Below, one piece after another: positions 1 through 6,611 of a DNA stretch of 7,058 nt. A program made the position numbers and the translations under genes. Below the pieces are notes generated by a model that had not been told where the DNA came from, made no database searches, and was given only the letters and a program-made list of their open reading frames with translations. The DNA is from Acidobacteriota bacterium (GTDB taxonomy: Bacteria > Acidobacteriota > Thermoanaerobaculia > Thermoanaerobaculales > Thermoanaerobaculaceae), in NCBI GenBank assembly GCA_027458945.1, contig DAIDOU010000137.1, positions 1 through 7,058 on the forward strand, given 5' to 3'. The first letter of the stretch is position 1, and every line of letters starts with the position of its first letter.

Positions 1-15
1 GGTGTGGGTGCTCCG

Positions 16-1350
16 ATGCTCGTGAACCTCCTCGCTCTCATCGTCGTGCTCGGCGTGCTCGTCCTGTTGCACGAGGGCGGGCACTTCGCGCTCGCTCGCG
101 CGCTCGCCGCGCGCGTCTCGGTGTTCTCGTTCGGCTTCGGCAAGCGGCTGTTCGGCTTCGAGCGCGGCGGCACCGACTACCGGGTCAGTCTCATCCCGCT
201 CGGCGGCTACGTGCGCATCCACGGGTTGGGGCCCGACGAGTCCGACGTCGTCGGCAGCGCCGACGCGGCGCCGGAACCGCTGCTGCCGCGCTGGCGCCGC
301 GCCCTGATCCTGCTCGCCGGTCCCATCGCCAACGTCATCGGAGCCGTGCTCTTCGTGGCGGTGGCGTTCGTGGTCGGGGTGCAGGTCCCCGCCATGCAGG
401 ACAAGCCGCCGCAGGTGGCGTGGGTCGATCCGAGTTCCCCCGCCGCGGCGGCCGGGATCCGGGCCGGGGACCTCGTCCTCGCGGTCAACGGCAAGCCGGT
501 TCGGACCTGGGAGGACCTCAACCTGGCGACGATGGGCTCCCCGGGCCGGGCGATGACGTTGCGCGTCCTGCGCGCGGGGCAGCAGCTGAACGTGACGCTG
601 ACGCCGCGCTCGGTGACCCGCTACGACCTCGGGTACGCGGGTCTGGCGCCCGCGCTCCCCGCCGAGGTGCCGGGCGTCCTCCCCGGCAGCCCCGCCGAGA
701 AGGCCGGCGTGCGCGCCGGCGATCGCATCGTGGCGGTGAACGGGGAGCCGGTGCACCACTTTTTCGACGTGATGCGCCTGGTCGGGGCCAGCCCCAACCG
801 GCCGCTCGAGCTGACGATCCGGCGCGACGGCAAGACGGTGACGCTCAAGGCGACGCCTCGCGACGAGGGCGGTCAGGGCAAGCTCGGGATCCCGGCGCCG
901 AACCCGACCGTGCTGCGGCGCCTCGCTCCGGCGGCGGCGCTCGCGGAGTCGGTGCGCGAGAACGTGCGGATGACGCGGGAGACGTTCGCCGTGATCGGCC
1001 GCATGCTGTCGGGGCGCGCCTCGATCCGGCAGATGTCGGGGCCGATCGACATCGCGCGCTTCTCCGGCGAGGCGGCGCGATCCGGGACCGTCTCGTTCAT
1101 CTGGCTGTTGGGGGTGATCTCCCTCCAGCTCGGGATCTTCAACCTGCTGCCGATCCCGGTGCTCGACGGCGGCCACCTCGCCGTGCTGGCGGTCGAGTCG
1201 GCGCTGCGCCGCGACTTCTCGGACCGCACCAAGGAGCGGATCCTCAACACCGGTTTCTGGCTCATCATCGCCCTCATGGCCGTCGTCATCTTCAACGACA
1301 TGCTGAAAAACGTGCCGTTCCTCGACCGCCTGATCCCGGGCCGCAAGTAA
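16..1350 (+). CDS. rseP: RseP-family site-2 intramembrane zinc metalloprotease with two PDZ domains
   Basis: Membrane-embedded M50 metalloprotease. In the family it cuts transmembrane segments such as those of anti-sigma factors and remnant signal peptides, within the inner membrane. Numbered from the ATG at 16 (444 aa): the first membrane helix carries the zinc motif HEGGH at residues 19-23. A second hydrophobic segment at about 97-123 contains AGPIANVIGA. Two PDZ domains follow at about 133-199 and 217-285, each with an AG(I/V)RAGD core and a VNG(K/E)PV strand. The third zinc ligand lies in the NLLPIPVLDGG motif (LDG at 383-385), and a last helix spans about 414-432. Length and two-PDZ layout match E. 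coli RseP (about 450 aa), whose start (a short MLxxLL lead into the first helix) resembles this ATG. A GTG at position 4 is in frame and the frame is open to the window edge, so the start is not fully settled. I see no strong ribosome binding site. It ends 11 bp from the convergent nfo stop, leaving no room for a hairpin terminator. Its substrate here is unknown; no anti-sigma factor is in the window. Confidence 0.96.
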   Translation: MLVNLLALIVVLGVLVLLHEGGHFALARALAARVSVFSFGFGKRLFGFERGGTDYRVSLIPLGGYVRIHGLGPDESDVVGSADAAPEPLLPRWRRALILLAGPIANVIGAVLFVAVAFVVGVQVPAMQDKPPQVAWVDPSSPAAAAGIRAGDLVLAVNGKPVRTWEDLNLATMGSPGRAMTLRVLRAGQQLNVTLTPRSVTRYDLGYAGLAPALPAEVPGVLPGSPAEKAGVRAGDRIVAVNGEPVHHFFDVMRLVGASPNRPLELTIRRDGKTVTLKATPRDEGGQGKLGIPAPNPTVLRRLAPAAALAESVRENVRMTRETFAVIGRMLSGRASIRQMSGPIDIARFSGEAARSGTVSFIWLLGVISLQLGIFNLLPIPVLDGGHLAVLAVESALRRDFSDRTKERILNTGFWLIIALMAVVIFNDMLKNVPFLDRLIPGRK

Positions 1351-1361
1351 CCGGCGCCGTC

Positions 1362-2234
1362 TCAGGCGTCCGGCCGGGCCGCCGCGCGCTTCTCCCAGCG
1401 GCGCAGGCGAACGAGCGCCTTCTTCACGAGGGCGTTGCCGTCGCCGGGCGGGATCTCGAGGACGACGGGCAGCTCGGCGCAACGCTCGTCGGTCAGCATC
1501 CGCGAGAAGAACGCCCGCCCGAGCCGGCCCTCGCCGGGCGGTGCGTGGCGGTCGCGGCGCGAGCCCAGCTCGACCTCGGTGTCGTTGCCGTGGAACAGCT
1601 GTGGCGCCGGCATCCCCCAGTGCTCGCCGAGCTCGCCGAGCACGCGCTCCCACCCGTCGCCGAGCAGGTCGAACCCGGCCCCCCACAGGTGCGCGCTGTC
1701 GAGGCAGACGCCGACGCGCCCGCCCGGTCCGGCGGACTCGACGAGGCGCGCGAGTTCGGCCGGGGTGCGGCCGAGCTGGCCGCCCGAGCCGGCTTGGCCT
1801 TCGAGCAGCAGCCTTGCGGCGCTCGAGCCGGCGCGGTCGAGCGCCTCGGCGAGGGCCGCGCGGCAGCGGGCCTCGGCCTCCCCGCGGTCGCCGCCGCCCG
1901 CCGAACCCGGGTGGAGCACCACCCCGGCCAGGCCGAGCGCACCGGCGCGTCGCAGCTCGTCGGCGAGCACCGCCACCGAGCGCTCGCGCAGCACGGGGTC
2001 CTCGCTCGCCGGGTTGAGCAGGTACGGCGCGTGCGCGAAGCAGAACGCGCGCAGACCGGCGGCGGTCGCCGCGGCGCGGAAGCGCACGGCCTCCGCCGCG
2101 CCGAGCGGCGCCGCGGCCCATCGCGTCGGCGGCCGCAGGAAGAGCTGCAGCGCCTCGCAGCCGGCTGCGACCGCGGCGTCCACCGCGCGCCAGCTCCCGC
2201 CGGCCGCGGACAAGTGCGCGCCAAGGTGCGGCAT
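1362..2234 (-). CDS. nfo: Endonuclease IV (AP endonuclease family 2)
   Basis: Cytoplasmic DNA repair enzyme that cleaves the backbone 5' of abasic sites and can remove blocked 3' ends, using a trinuclear zinc centre in a TIM barrel. The 290-aa protein is close to the usual 280-285. It opens with MPHLGAHLSAAGG, aligning residue for residue with the E. coli start, which supports the ATG at 2234. All nine expected metal ligands are visible: H68 (HAPYLLN), H108 (LHPGS), E145, D179 and H182 (VCLDSAH), H215 (FHGND), D228 and H230 (RRDRH) and E260 (VLEIPP). Spacing is nearly identical to E. coli positions 69, 109, 145, 179, 182, 216, 229, 231 and 261. The GEG loop after RRDRH is also kept. It is the only minus-strand gene between rseP and the PASTA operon and appears to be transcribed alone. 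No Shine-Dalgarno sequence is correctly placed, so a leaderless or near-leaderless message is possible. The catalytic inventory is complete and I see no sign of decay. Confidence 0.96.
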   Translation of the reverse strand: MPHLGAHLSAAGGSWRAVDAAVAAGCEALQLFLRPPTRWAAAPLGAAEAVRFRAAATAAGLRAFCFAHAPYLLNPASEDPVLRERSVAVLADELRRAGALGLAGVVLHPGSAGGGDRGEAEARCRAALAEALDRAGSSAARLLLEGQAGSGGQLGRTPAELARLVESAGPGGRVGVCLDSAHLWGAGFDLLGDGWERVLGELGEHWGMPAPQLFHGNDTEVELGSRRDRHAPPGEGRLGRAFFSRMLTDERCAELPVVLEIPPGDGNALVKKALVRLRRWEKRAAARPDA

Positions 2235-2262
2235 GACATCGATATGCTACCCTCGCCGCGCG
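2235..2262. promoter_or_regulatory. 28-bp divergent start region with possible shared near-leaderless promoters
   Basis: The start codons of nfo (minus) and the PASTA gene (plus) are separated by only 28 bp. A short AT-richer core at about 2236-2249 stands out in very GC-rich DNA. On the plus strand TATGCT (2243-2248) could be a -10 box placing the start about 7 nt before the PASTA ATG. On the minus strand TAGCAT (2249-2244) could be a -10 box placing the start 1-3 nt before the nfo ATG. Neither has a recognisable -35, and neither gene has a well-placed Shine-Dalgarno sequence. What I see is spacing and base composition; the promoter assignment is inferred. Confidence 0.4.
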
Positions 2263-2972
2263 ATGAAGGTCGACCGCCTGCTGCGCTGGCCGCTGGCCGC
2301 TCTCGGTTTGTTCGTGGGTTGCGGCCTCGCCGTCTGGATGGTGCTCCTGGTCAGTCTGCGCTCTTCCGCGGCGCGAGTTCCCAACGTCGTCGGCATGGAC
2401 GCGGTGCGCGCCAGCGCGGTGGTGCAGGGCAGCGGACTCGTGGCCCGCCTGCAGGAGGGCGTCTTCGATCCCAACGTCCAGGTCGGCCGGATCTCGACGC
2501 AGCGGCCCGAGGCCGGTTTCCGGGCCAAGCGCGGCGGCACCGTGCTGCTCTACCCCTCGCTCGGCCAGGCGGTGCAGAAGGTCGGCGATCTCACCGGTCT
2601 GCCGGTGTCGCTGGCAGAGGCGGAGCTTGAGAACGAGCACCTCACCGTCGAACGTCGCTGCGAGGTCGAGGGCGAGGCCGACGCGGTCGTCGTCCTCGCG
2701 CAGATGCCGGCGCCGGGGACGCTGGTGGCTCCCAACTCCGGCGTGACCCTGCTCGTCAACCGCACGCCGCGCTCCCGCCGGTACGTGATGCCCGATTTCG
2801 TCGGGGCGGCGGAGGCGGACGCGTCGCGGGTCATCCGTGCGCTCGGCTTCCAGCTCGCCACCGTCCAGCCGGTGTCGTACCCCGGCGTCGCGGCCGACAC
2901 CGTGTTGCGCCAGGACCCGTCCGCCGGCGGGCCGGTGGCCGAGGGCGCGGTGATCGGGCTGTGGGTGAGCCG

Positions 2973-2976
<4 letters not shown>
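2263..2976 (+). CDS. Membrane-anchored triple-PASTA domain protein, no kinase domain
   Basis: 237 aa. A short basic N-terminus (K2, R5, R8) precedes one transmembrane helix at about residues 11-32, so the rest should lie in the periplasm. Three consecutive PASTA modules fill it: about 39-101 (starting VPNVVGM), 104-169 (starting VQKVGDLTG) and 174-237 (starting YVMPDFVGA). Each shows the family pattern of a P/V-x-(V/L)-x-G opening, a helix, and a late Q-x-P-x-x-G turn (QRPEAG, QMPAPG, QDPSAG). In known proteins PASTA modules occur at the C-terminus of Ser/Thr kinases and penicillin-binding proteins and can bind peptidoglycan fragments or beta-lactams. Here no kinase or transpeptidase domain is attached, so any sensing or wall-binding role is inferred. 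The ATG at 2263 is chosen because it directly precedes the membrane anchor; the frame is open further upstream only as a shadow of nfo. The stop overlaps the rpe start by 4 nt (ATGA), implying translational coupling. Confidence 0.9.
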
Positions 2977-3631
<655 letters not shown>

Positions 3632-3635
<4 letters not shown>

Positions 3636-4360
3636 GACGGTGGATCGCGCTGGTCGCGGTCGTGGCGCTGGTGGCGTGTGCGCACAGCAAGAAGGCCGGA
3701 GACCAGGCGTTCCTCGACCAGGTCGCCGCACAGTCGAAGGAACAGATCATGGCGCACGGCGATACCCTCGCCGCCCAGAAGAAGTGGGAGGAGGCGCGCA
3801 AGTACTACAGCTTCCTCGCCGACAGCTTCCCCAACGACCCACTCGGCCGCCGTGCCGCGCTGCGGGTCGCCGACACGTTCTACGCGCTCAAGGACACCGA
3901 GGGCTACACGGAGGCCGAGCTGCGCTACAAGGACTTCTCCAACCGGTTCCCGAGCGACCCGAACCGCGCCTACGCCCTGTTGATGCTGGCGAAGTGCAGC
4001 ATCGCCCAGGACCGTGGGCCGATGCGCGACCTCGCCCCGGTGCACCAGGCGACCGACAGCCTCAAGCAGGTGCTGCAGCTCTTCCCGTCCTCGCCGTACG
4101 CCGTCGAAGCCAAGGCCCTCCTGGCGAAGTGCCTGGACGAGCTCGCGATGCACGAGTTGATCATCGCCAGGTACTACGCCAACGTGCACGCCTGGGTGGG
4201 CGCCCGCCAGCGGCTCGACTATCTCTTGGCCAACTACCCGGATACCGACGTGGCGGCGCAGGCGAAGCCGTTGCTGGACAAGGTCGAGCAGATGATCAAC
4301 CCGGTCCCGAAGACGACCGCAAAACCGGCGGGCGGGGCTCATCTCCCGGCCGGACATTGA
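3632..4360 (+). CDS. bamD: Outer membrane assembly lipoprotein BamD
   Basis: 242-aa predicted lipoprotein component of the BAM complex, which inserts beta-barrel proteins into the outer membrane; it would sit at the periplasmic face of the outer membrane beside BamA. A short signal peptide ends in the lipobox LVAC with the lipidated cysteine at residue 16. Ala at +2 carries no inner-membrane retention signal by the E. coli rule. The mature part is helical and TPR-like: repeats at about 38-68 (KKWEEARKYYSFLADSFPNDP), 75-110 (ending in SNRFPSDP), 113-150 (with QDRGPMRDLAPVHQA, the typical BamD loop), then an LFPSSPYA-xEA segment and ELAMHELIIARYYA, a classic BamD helix. It closes with LLANYPDTD and a Pro/Ala-rich tail. 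Length matches the family (about 240). The start is fixed by the AGGAGG site and the ATGA overlap with rpe. BamA is not in the window. Other TPR lipoproteins such as CpoB-like proteins are less likely because of the AMHELIIARYY and PSSPYA motifs. Confidence 0.92.
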
Positions 4361-4386
4361 CGAACGCGCTTTCTCTGCGCTATTTT
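4357..4386 (+). promoter_or_regulatory. Candidate sigma-70-type promoter for the LysM gene
   Basis: TTGACG at 4357-4362 (five of six matches to the -35 consensus) and TATTTT at 4381-4386 (four of six to the -10) are separated by 18 bp. The -35 box contains the bamD stop codon TGA. The 68-bp gap after bamD is the largest in this operon and is AT-richer than the surroundings. The predicted transcript start near 4393 would give a leader of about 36 nt ahead of the LysM ATG with its GGAGG site. This would let the LysM-fis-transglycosylase part be expressed apart from the upstream genes. Confidence 0.55.
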
Positions 4387-4417
4387 GGCGGCGGAGTCAT
4401 CACAAGCATGCGGAACT

Positions 4418-4422
4418 GGAGG
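4418..4422 (+). promoter_or_regulatory. Ribosome binding site deciding the LysM start
   Basis: GGAGG sits six bases ahead of the ATG at 4429. The in-frame ATG at 4408 has only a distant purine patch around 4390-4395, and would add seven residues including extra arginines ahead of the signal peptide. The 4429 start is therefore preferred. Confidence 0.75.
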
Positions 4423-4428
4423 GCTGGT

Positions 4429-5538
4429 ATGGGCCGCACAACGTTCGCCGTCCTCGCCGTGGTGTGCTTCTGTGGGGTCGCCGCGGGGCAAGCCGACACG
4501 GCCCCACCGCAGCCCCTTCACAAGGTGGACGGGCGCTGGACTCCGTACCAGCCGCCGACCGAGTTCGCGCCCGACGCCAACGTCTACACCATCCAGAAGG
4601 GCGACACGCTCTGGGCGCTGGCCAAGAAGTTCCTCGGCAACCCCTACCTGTGGCCGCAGCTGTGGGAGAAGAACAAGTACATTCGCGACGCGCACTGGAT
4701 CTACCCGGGTGATCCTCTGGTCGTCGGCGTCAAGGCGGTCGAGGTCGCGCCCCCGGCGCCGGCGCCCACCCCGACGGTCACGCCCCCGCCGGCCACGCCT
4801 GGGGCCGGAGCTGCCCTGCCCGAGGGCACCGGGGAGGCGCCGCCCGCCAACCTCGTGGCGGCCGGGAGCGAGGCCGACATCTATTGCTTCGCCTACCTCG
4901 ACAAGGCGGACGCGCGGCCGCAGTTGACGCTCAAGTCGGCGGAGCAGATCCAGTACGAGAGCACGTTCTCGACCAACGACATCGTCTACCTTTCAGGCGG
5001 GGAGAATGAGGGCGTCAAGGCCGGGCAGGAGTACTTCATCGTGCTGCCGGTCCGCCAGCTCCGCCACCCGGCGACGCACGCGGTGCTCGGCACGGTCATG
5101 CGCTATCTCGGCCGCCTGCGCGTGCTCTGCACCACGGACCACAGCGCGACGGCGGAGATCGTGGCCTCGTGCGACGCGATTCCGATGGGCGCGTGGCTCA
5201 AGCCGTTCGAGCCGATCCCGATACCGATGACGATCCTCACCAAGCCGGCCCAGCGCTGCGACCCCGCGAACAACAACGCCAGGGGGTACATCGTCTACAG
5301 CCGCGACGATGATGTCACCTTCGGCCAGGGCGAGATGGTGATGATCGACCTCGGCGACGCCGACCAGGTCGCACCGGGCAGCCAGGCGATCGTCTATCGC
5401 GACAACCCGGTCCCCAGCACGCCCCGCTTGCTCCTCGGCGAGCTCGCGGTACTCACGACCGGCGACCACTGGGCGACGGCGACCATCATCCGCTCCTCCG
5501 GGCCGATGCAGGTGGGTGACCGGGTCCAGCTCAAGTGA
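4429..5538 (+). CDS. Secreted LysM-domain protein with duplicated C-terminal domain
   Basis: 369 aa. A signal peptide spans about residues 1-22 (one basic residue, hydrophobic 5-19, small residues GVAAGQA). One LysM domain follows at about 53-99: YTIQKGDTLWALAKKF, then NPYLWPQLWEKN, then WIYPGDPLVV. LysM binds N-acetylglucosamine in peptidoglycan, so the protein probably sits on the periplasmic wall. The WPQLWEKN-x-YI-x-DAHWIYPGD form is a LysM variant I associate with Gram-negative proteins of unknown role. A Pro/Ala linker (about 104-146) leads to two related beta-rich segments, about 180-260 and 298-369. Each contains a G-rich turn, an LG-x-(V/L) strand, a (T)T-x-DH-x-AT-A motif and a final MGAWL / VGDRVQL strand. 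The mature part has four cysteines (153, 234, 248, 277), which could form disulfides. The C-terminal half recalls beta domains of flagellar/polar accessory proteins such as FlgT, but that is only a resemblance. The function is unknown; a structural or recruitment role at the wall is inferred. The stop overlaps the next gene as GTGA. Confidence 0.88.
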   Translation: MGRTTFAVLAVVCFCGVAAGQADTAPPQPLHKVDGRWTPYQPPTEFAPDANVYTIQKGDTLWALAKKFLGNPYLWPQLWEKNKYIRDAHWIYPGDPLVVGVKAVEVAPPAPAPTPTVTPPPATPGAGAALPEGTGEAPPANLVAAGSEADIYCFAYLDKADARPQLTLKSAEQIQYESTFSTNDIVYLSGGENEGVKAGQEYFIVLPVRQLRHPATHAVLGTVMRYLGRLRVLCTTDHSATAEIVASCDAIPMGAWLKPFEPIPIPMTILTKPAQRCDPANNNARGYIVYSRDDDVTFGQGEMVMIDLGDADQVAPGSQAIVYRDNPVPSTPRLLLGELAVLTTGDHWATATIIRSSGPMQVGDRVQLK

Positions 5539-5795
5539 GCCCCACCAGCTCGGAGGACCGCCGCGCGGCGCTGCGCGCGATCGGTGACGTTCTCGCGACG
5601 GTGGCCGACGGTCTCCTCGATCGCGGCTTGCGCCTCGAGGAAGCGCTCAACGTCTTCGAGGCGCGCTACGTTCGCTCGGCGGTGGACCGGGCGAGCGGCA
5701 ACCTGTCGCAGGCGGCGGCGGCGTTGGGGATCCACCGCAACACCCTGCGGAGCAAGCTGCAGAAAAACGGGCAGCGGCACCGCAAGGGCGCCTGA
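5535..5795 (+). CDS. Small stand-alone Fis-type helix-turn-helix protein
   Basis: 86 aa. An N-terminal helical part (about 8-33, with an LRAIGDVLATVADGLLDRGL stretch) is followed by EALNVFEARYVRSAVDRA and a Fis/NtrC C-terminal type helix-turn-helix at about 55-77 (GN-x-SQAAAALGIHRNTLRSKL). This DNA-binding module normally forms the tail of sigma-54 activators or makes up Fis itself. Here it has neither receiver nor AAA+ domain and no membrane segment. As in Fis, the helices before the HTH could provide dimerisation. The start is GTG at 5535, overlapping the LysM stop by 4 nt (GTGA); no separate ribosome binding site is seen, so translation is probably coupled. The lysine/arginine/histidine-rich end (Q80-A86) adds positive charge. 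A nucleoid-associated or local regulatory role is likely from the fold; its targets are unknown. Confidence 0.88.
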   Translation: MSPTSSEDRRAALRAIGDVLATVADGLLDRGLRLEEALNVFEARYVRSAVDRASGNLSQAAAALGIHRNTLRSKLQKNGQRHRKGA

Positions 5796-5807
5796 GAAGG
5801 GCGCGCC

Positions 5808-6407
5808 GTGTTCGGCGGACGCCAGACCGCTGCGGTCTGGGGGTGCTTCGCCCTCGGGGTGCTGCTGGTCGTCCTCTCGCAGCACCACCGTGCCCGGCCA
5901 CGCCCTTTGCCCTGGGTCGAGGGCGCGCGCGACGGTTCGGTACCGCTCGAGAGCGATCCGTTCGCCGGCGCGTCCGCGTTCGAGAGGCGCGTCATCGCCA
6001 CGGCCACGCAGGCCGGTATCGACCCGGCGCTCGTGCTCGCCGTCGTGGAGACCGAGTCGGGTGAGGCAGCCGACGCGATCTCTCCGCGCGGCGCCGTTGG
6101 CCTGATGCAGCTCCTCCCCGAGACCGCCGCCGAGGTCGGGCTTCCAAACGCGGCCGACCCCGCCACCAACCTCGAGGCCGGGTGCCGCTACCTGGCGGCG
6201 TTGCTGGACAGCTTCGGGGGCGACGTCGAGCTGGCGCTCGCCGCGTACAATGCCGGCCCCGGCGCCGTCCGGCGCTGGGGCACGGTGCCGCCCTACCGGG
6301 AAACGAGAACGTTCGTCGCGAGGGTCGCCGCCGCCTACAAGCAGCTCACCGGCCTGGACCTCGAGGAGGCCAGCCGGTTCGCCTACGAGCCGTCAGCGGC
6401 CCCCTGA
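5808..6407 (+). CDS. Membrane-anchored lytic transglycosylase (SLT domain)
   Basis: 199 aa. Family-1 lytic transglycosylases cleave the MurNAc-GlcNAc bond of peptidoglycan in the periplasm, leaving 1,6-anhydro-MurNAc ends. An N-terminal hydrophobic segment (about 9-23) after a single arginine acts as a signal anchor or uncleaved signal. There is no lipobox. The catalytic domain covers about 58-190: AGIDPALVLAVVETES with the catalytic glutamate E83 of the ES pair, SPRGAVGLMQLLPETA (the GLMQ substrate-binding motif at 98-101), the N-L-E-A-G-x-x-YL helix and AAYNAGPGAV at 145-154. It is a minimal enzyme without extra wall-binding domains. The start is GTG at 5808, with GAGAAGG seven bases upstream and a 12-bp gap after the fis-like gene. 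It is the last gene of the plus-strand unit. Its last 15 bp overlap the tail of the opposite-strand tatA. Co-transcription with LysM and PASTA proteins fits a role in wall turnover or insertion of envelope machinery. Confidence 0.93.
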   Translation: MFGGRQTAAVWGCFALGVLLVVLSQHHRARPRPLPWVEGARDGSVPLESDPFAGASAFERRVIATATQAGIDPALVLAVVETESGEAADAISPRGAVGLMQLLPETAAEVGLPNAADPATNLEAGCRYLAALLDSFGGDVELALAAYNAGPGAVRRWGTVPPYRETRTFVARVAAAYKQLTGLDLEEASRFAYEPSAAP

Positions 6408-6587
6408 GGAGCCGTCGTCCTTCGGTGGGGTGTCCTTGGGCTCCTGTCCCCCCTTGAGCGACTCGCGGAAGTTGCGGATTCCCTCACCCATCCCCTTGCC
6501 CAACTGCGGCAGCTTCCCGGCGCCGAAAATGATGATCACGATGAGGAGGATCAGCAGTAGCTCTGGAACTCCCAGCGACCCGAACAT
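6393..6587 (-). CDS. tatA: Twin-arginine translocase subunit TatA/TatE
   Basis: 64-aa single-span membrane protein that polymerises with TatC to move folded proteins across the inner membrane. It shows the family layout: short periplasmic start MFGSLG, the conserved PEL, hydrophobic helix LLLILLIVIIIF, the FGAGKLPQLG hinge, an amphipathic helix GKGMGEGIRNFRESLK with Arg where Lys of the FK pair is usual, and a charged, disordered tail (KDTPPKDDGSS). TatB is less likely because the protein is short and has this TatA-like hinge. The ATG at 6587 is supported by a GGAGG site at 6594-6598, six bases away; longer in-frame starts would add residues unlike TatA. It lies 19 bp downstream of a phosphotransferase gene on the same strand. 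No tatC is in the window. Its 3' end overlaps the lytic transglycosylase by 15 bp. Confidence 0.93.
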   Translation of the reverse strand: MFGSLGVPELLLILLIVIIIFGAGKLPQLGKGMGEGIRNFRESLKGGQEPKDTPPKDDGSSGGR

Positions 6588-6611
6588 GTGGCGCCTCCAG
6601 CAGTGATTATA
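6588..6611 (-). promoter_or_regulatory. tatA ribosome binding site and possible -10 box
   Basis: On the minus strand a perfect TATAAT (6611-6606) contains the TAA stop of the upstream kinase gene and lies shortly ahead of GGAGG (6598-6594) and the tatA ATG. The ribosome binding site is convincing. The -10 is uncertain: no -35 is found 16-18 bp upstream, which is all G/C, and a start near 6599 would leave a leader of only about 12 nt beginning at the Shine-Dalgarno sequence. Confidence 0.4.

Noticed and set aside
4..15. GTG start at position 4 for rseP
   Set aside because: It adds only four residues ahead of a family-typical MLVNLL start at 16. It cannot be excluded because the upstream sequence is missing.
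1351..1361. Terminator between rseP and nfo
   Set aside because: Only 11 bp are available and there is no stem-loop with a T-run on either strand.
2263..2361. Possible lipobox (LFVGC, cysteine at residue 20) in the PASTA protein
   Set aside because: Position -3 is Phe, and the hydrophobic stretch continues about 12 residues past the cysteine, which fits a transmembrane anchor better than a lipoprotein signal.
420..2630. A 736-codon open frame on the plus strand running through rseP and nfo
   Set aside because: It overlaps two genes with full catalytic motifs, its product is Arg/Pro/Ala/Gly-rich low-complexity sequence with no domain, and long shadow frames are expected in DNA this rich in G and C.
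2961..2972. GTG start at 2961 for rpe
   Set aside because: The ATG at 2973 gives the normal Rpe N-terminus and an ATGA overlap like the neighbouring junctions.
5394..5888. Minus-strand frames across the LysM, fis-like and transglycosylase junctions
   Set aside because: They are antisense to genes with clear motifs, with no domain or ribosome binding support.
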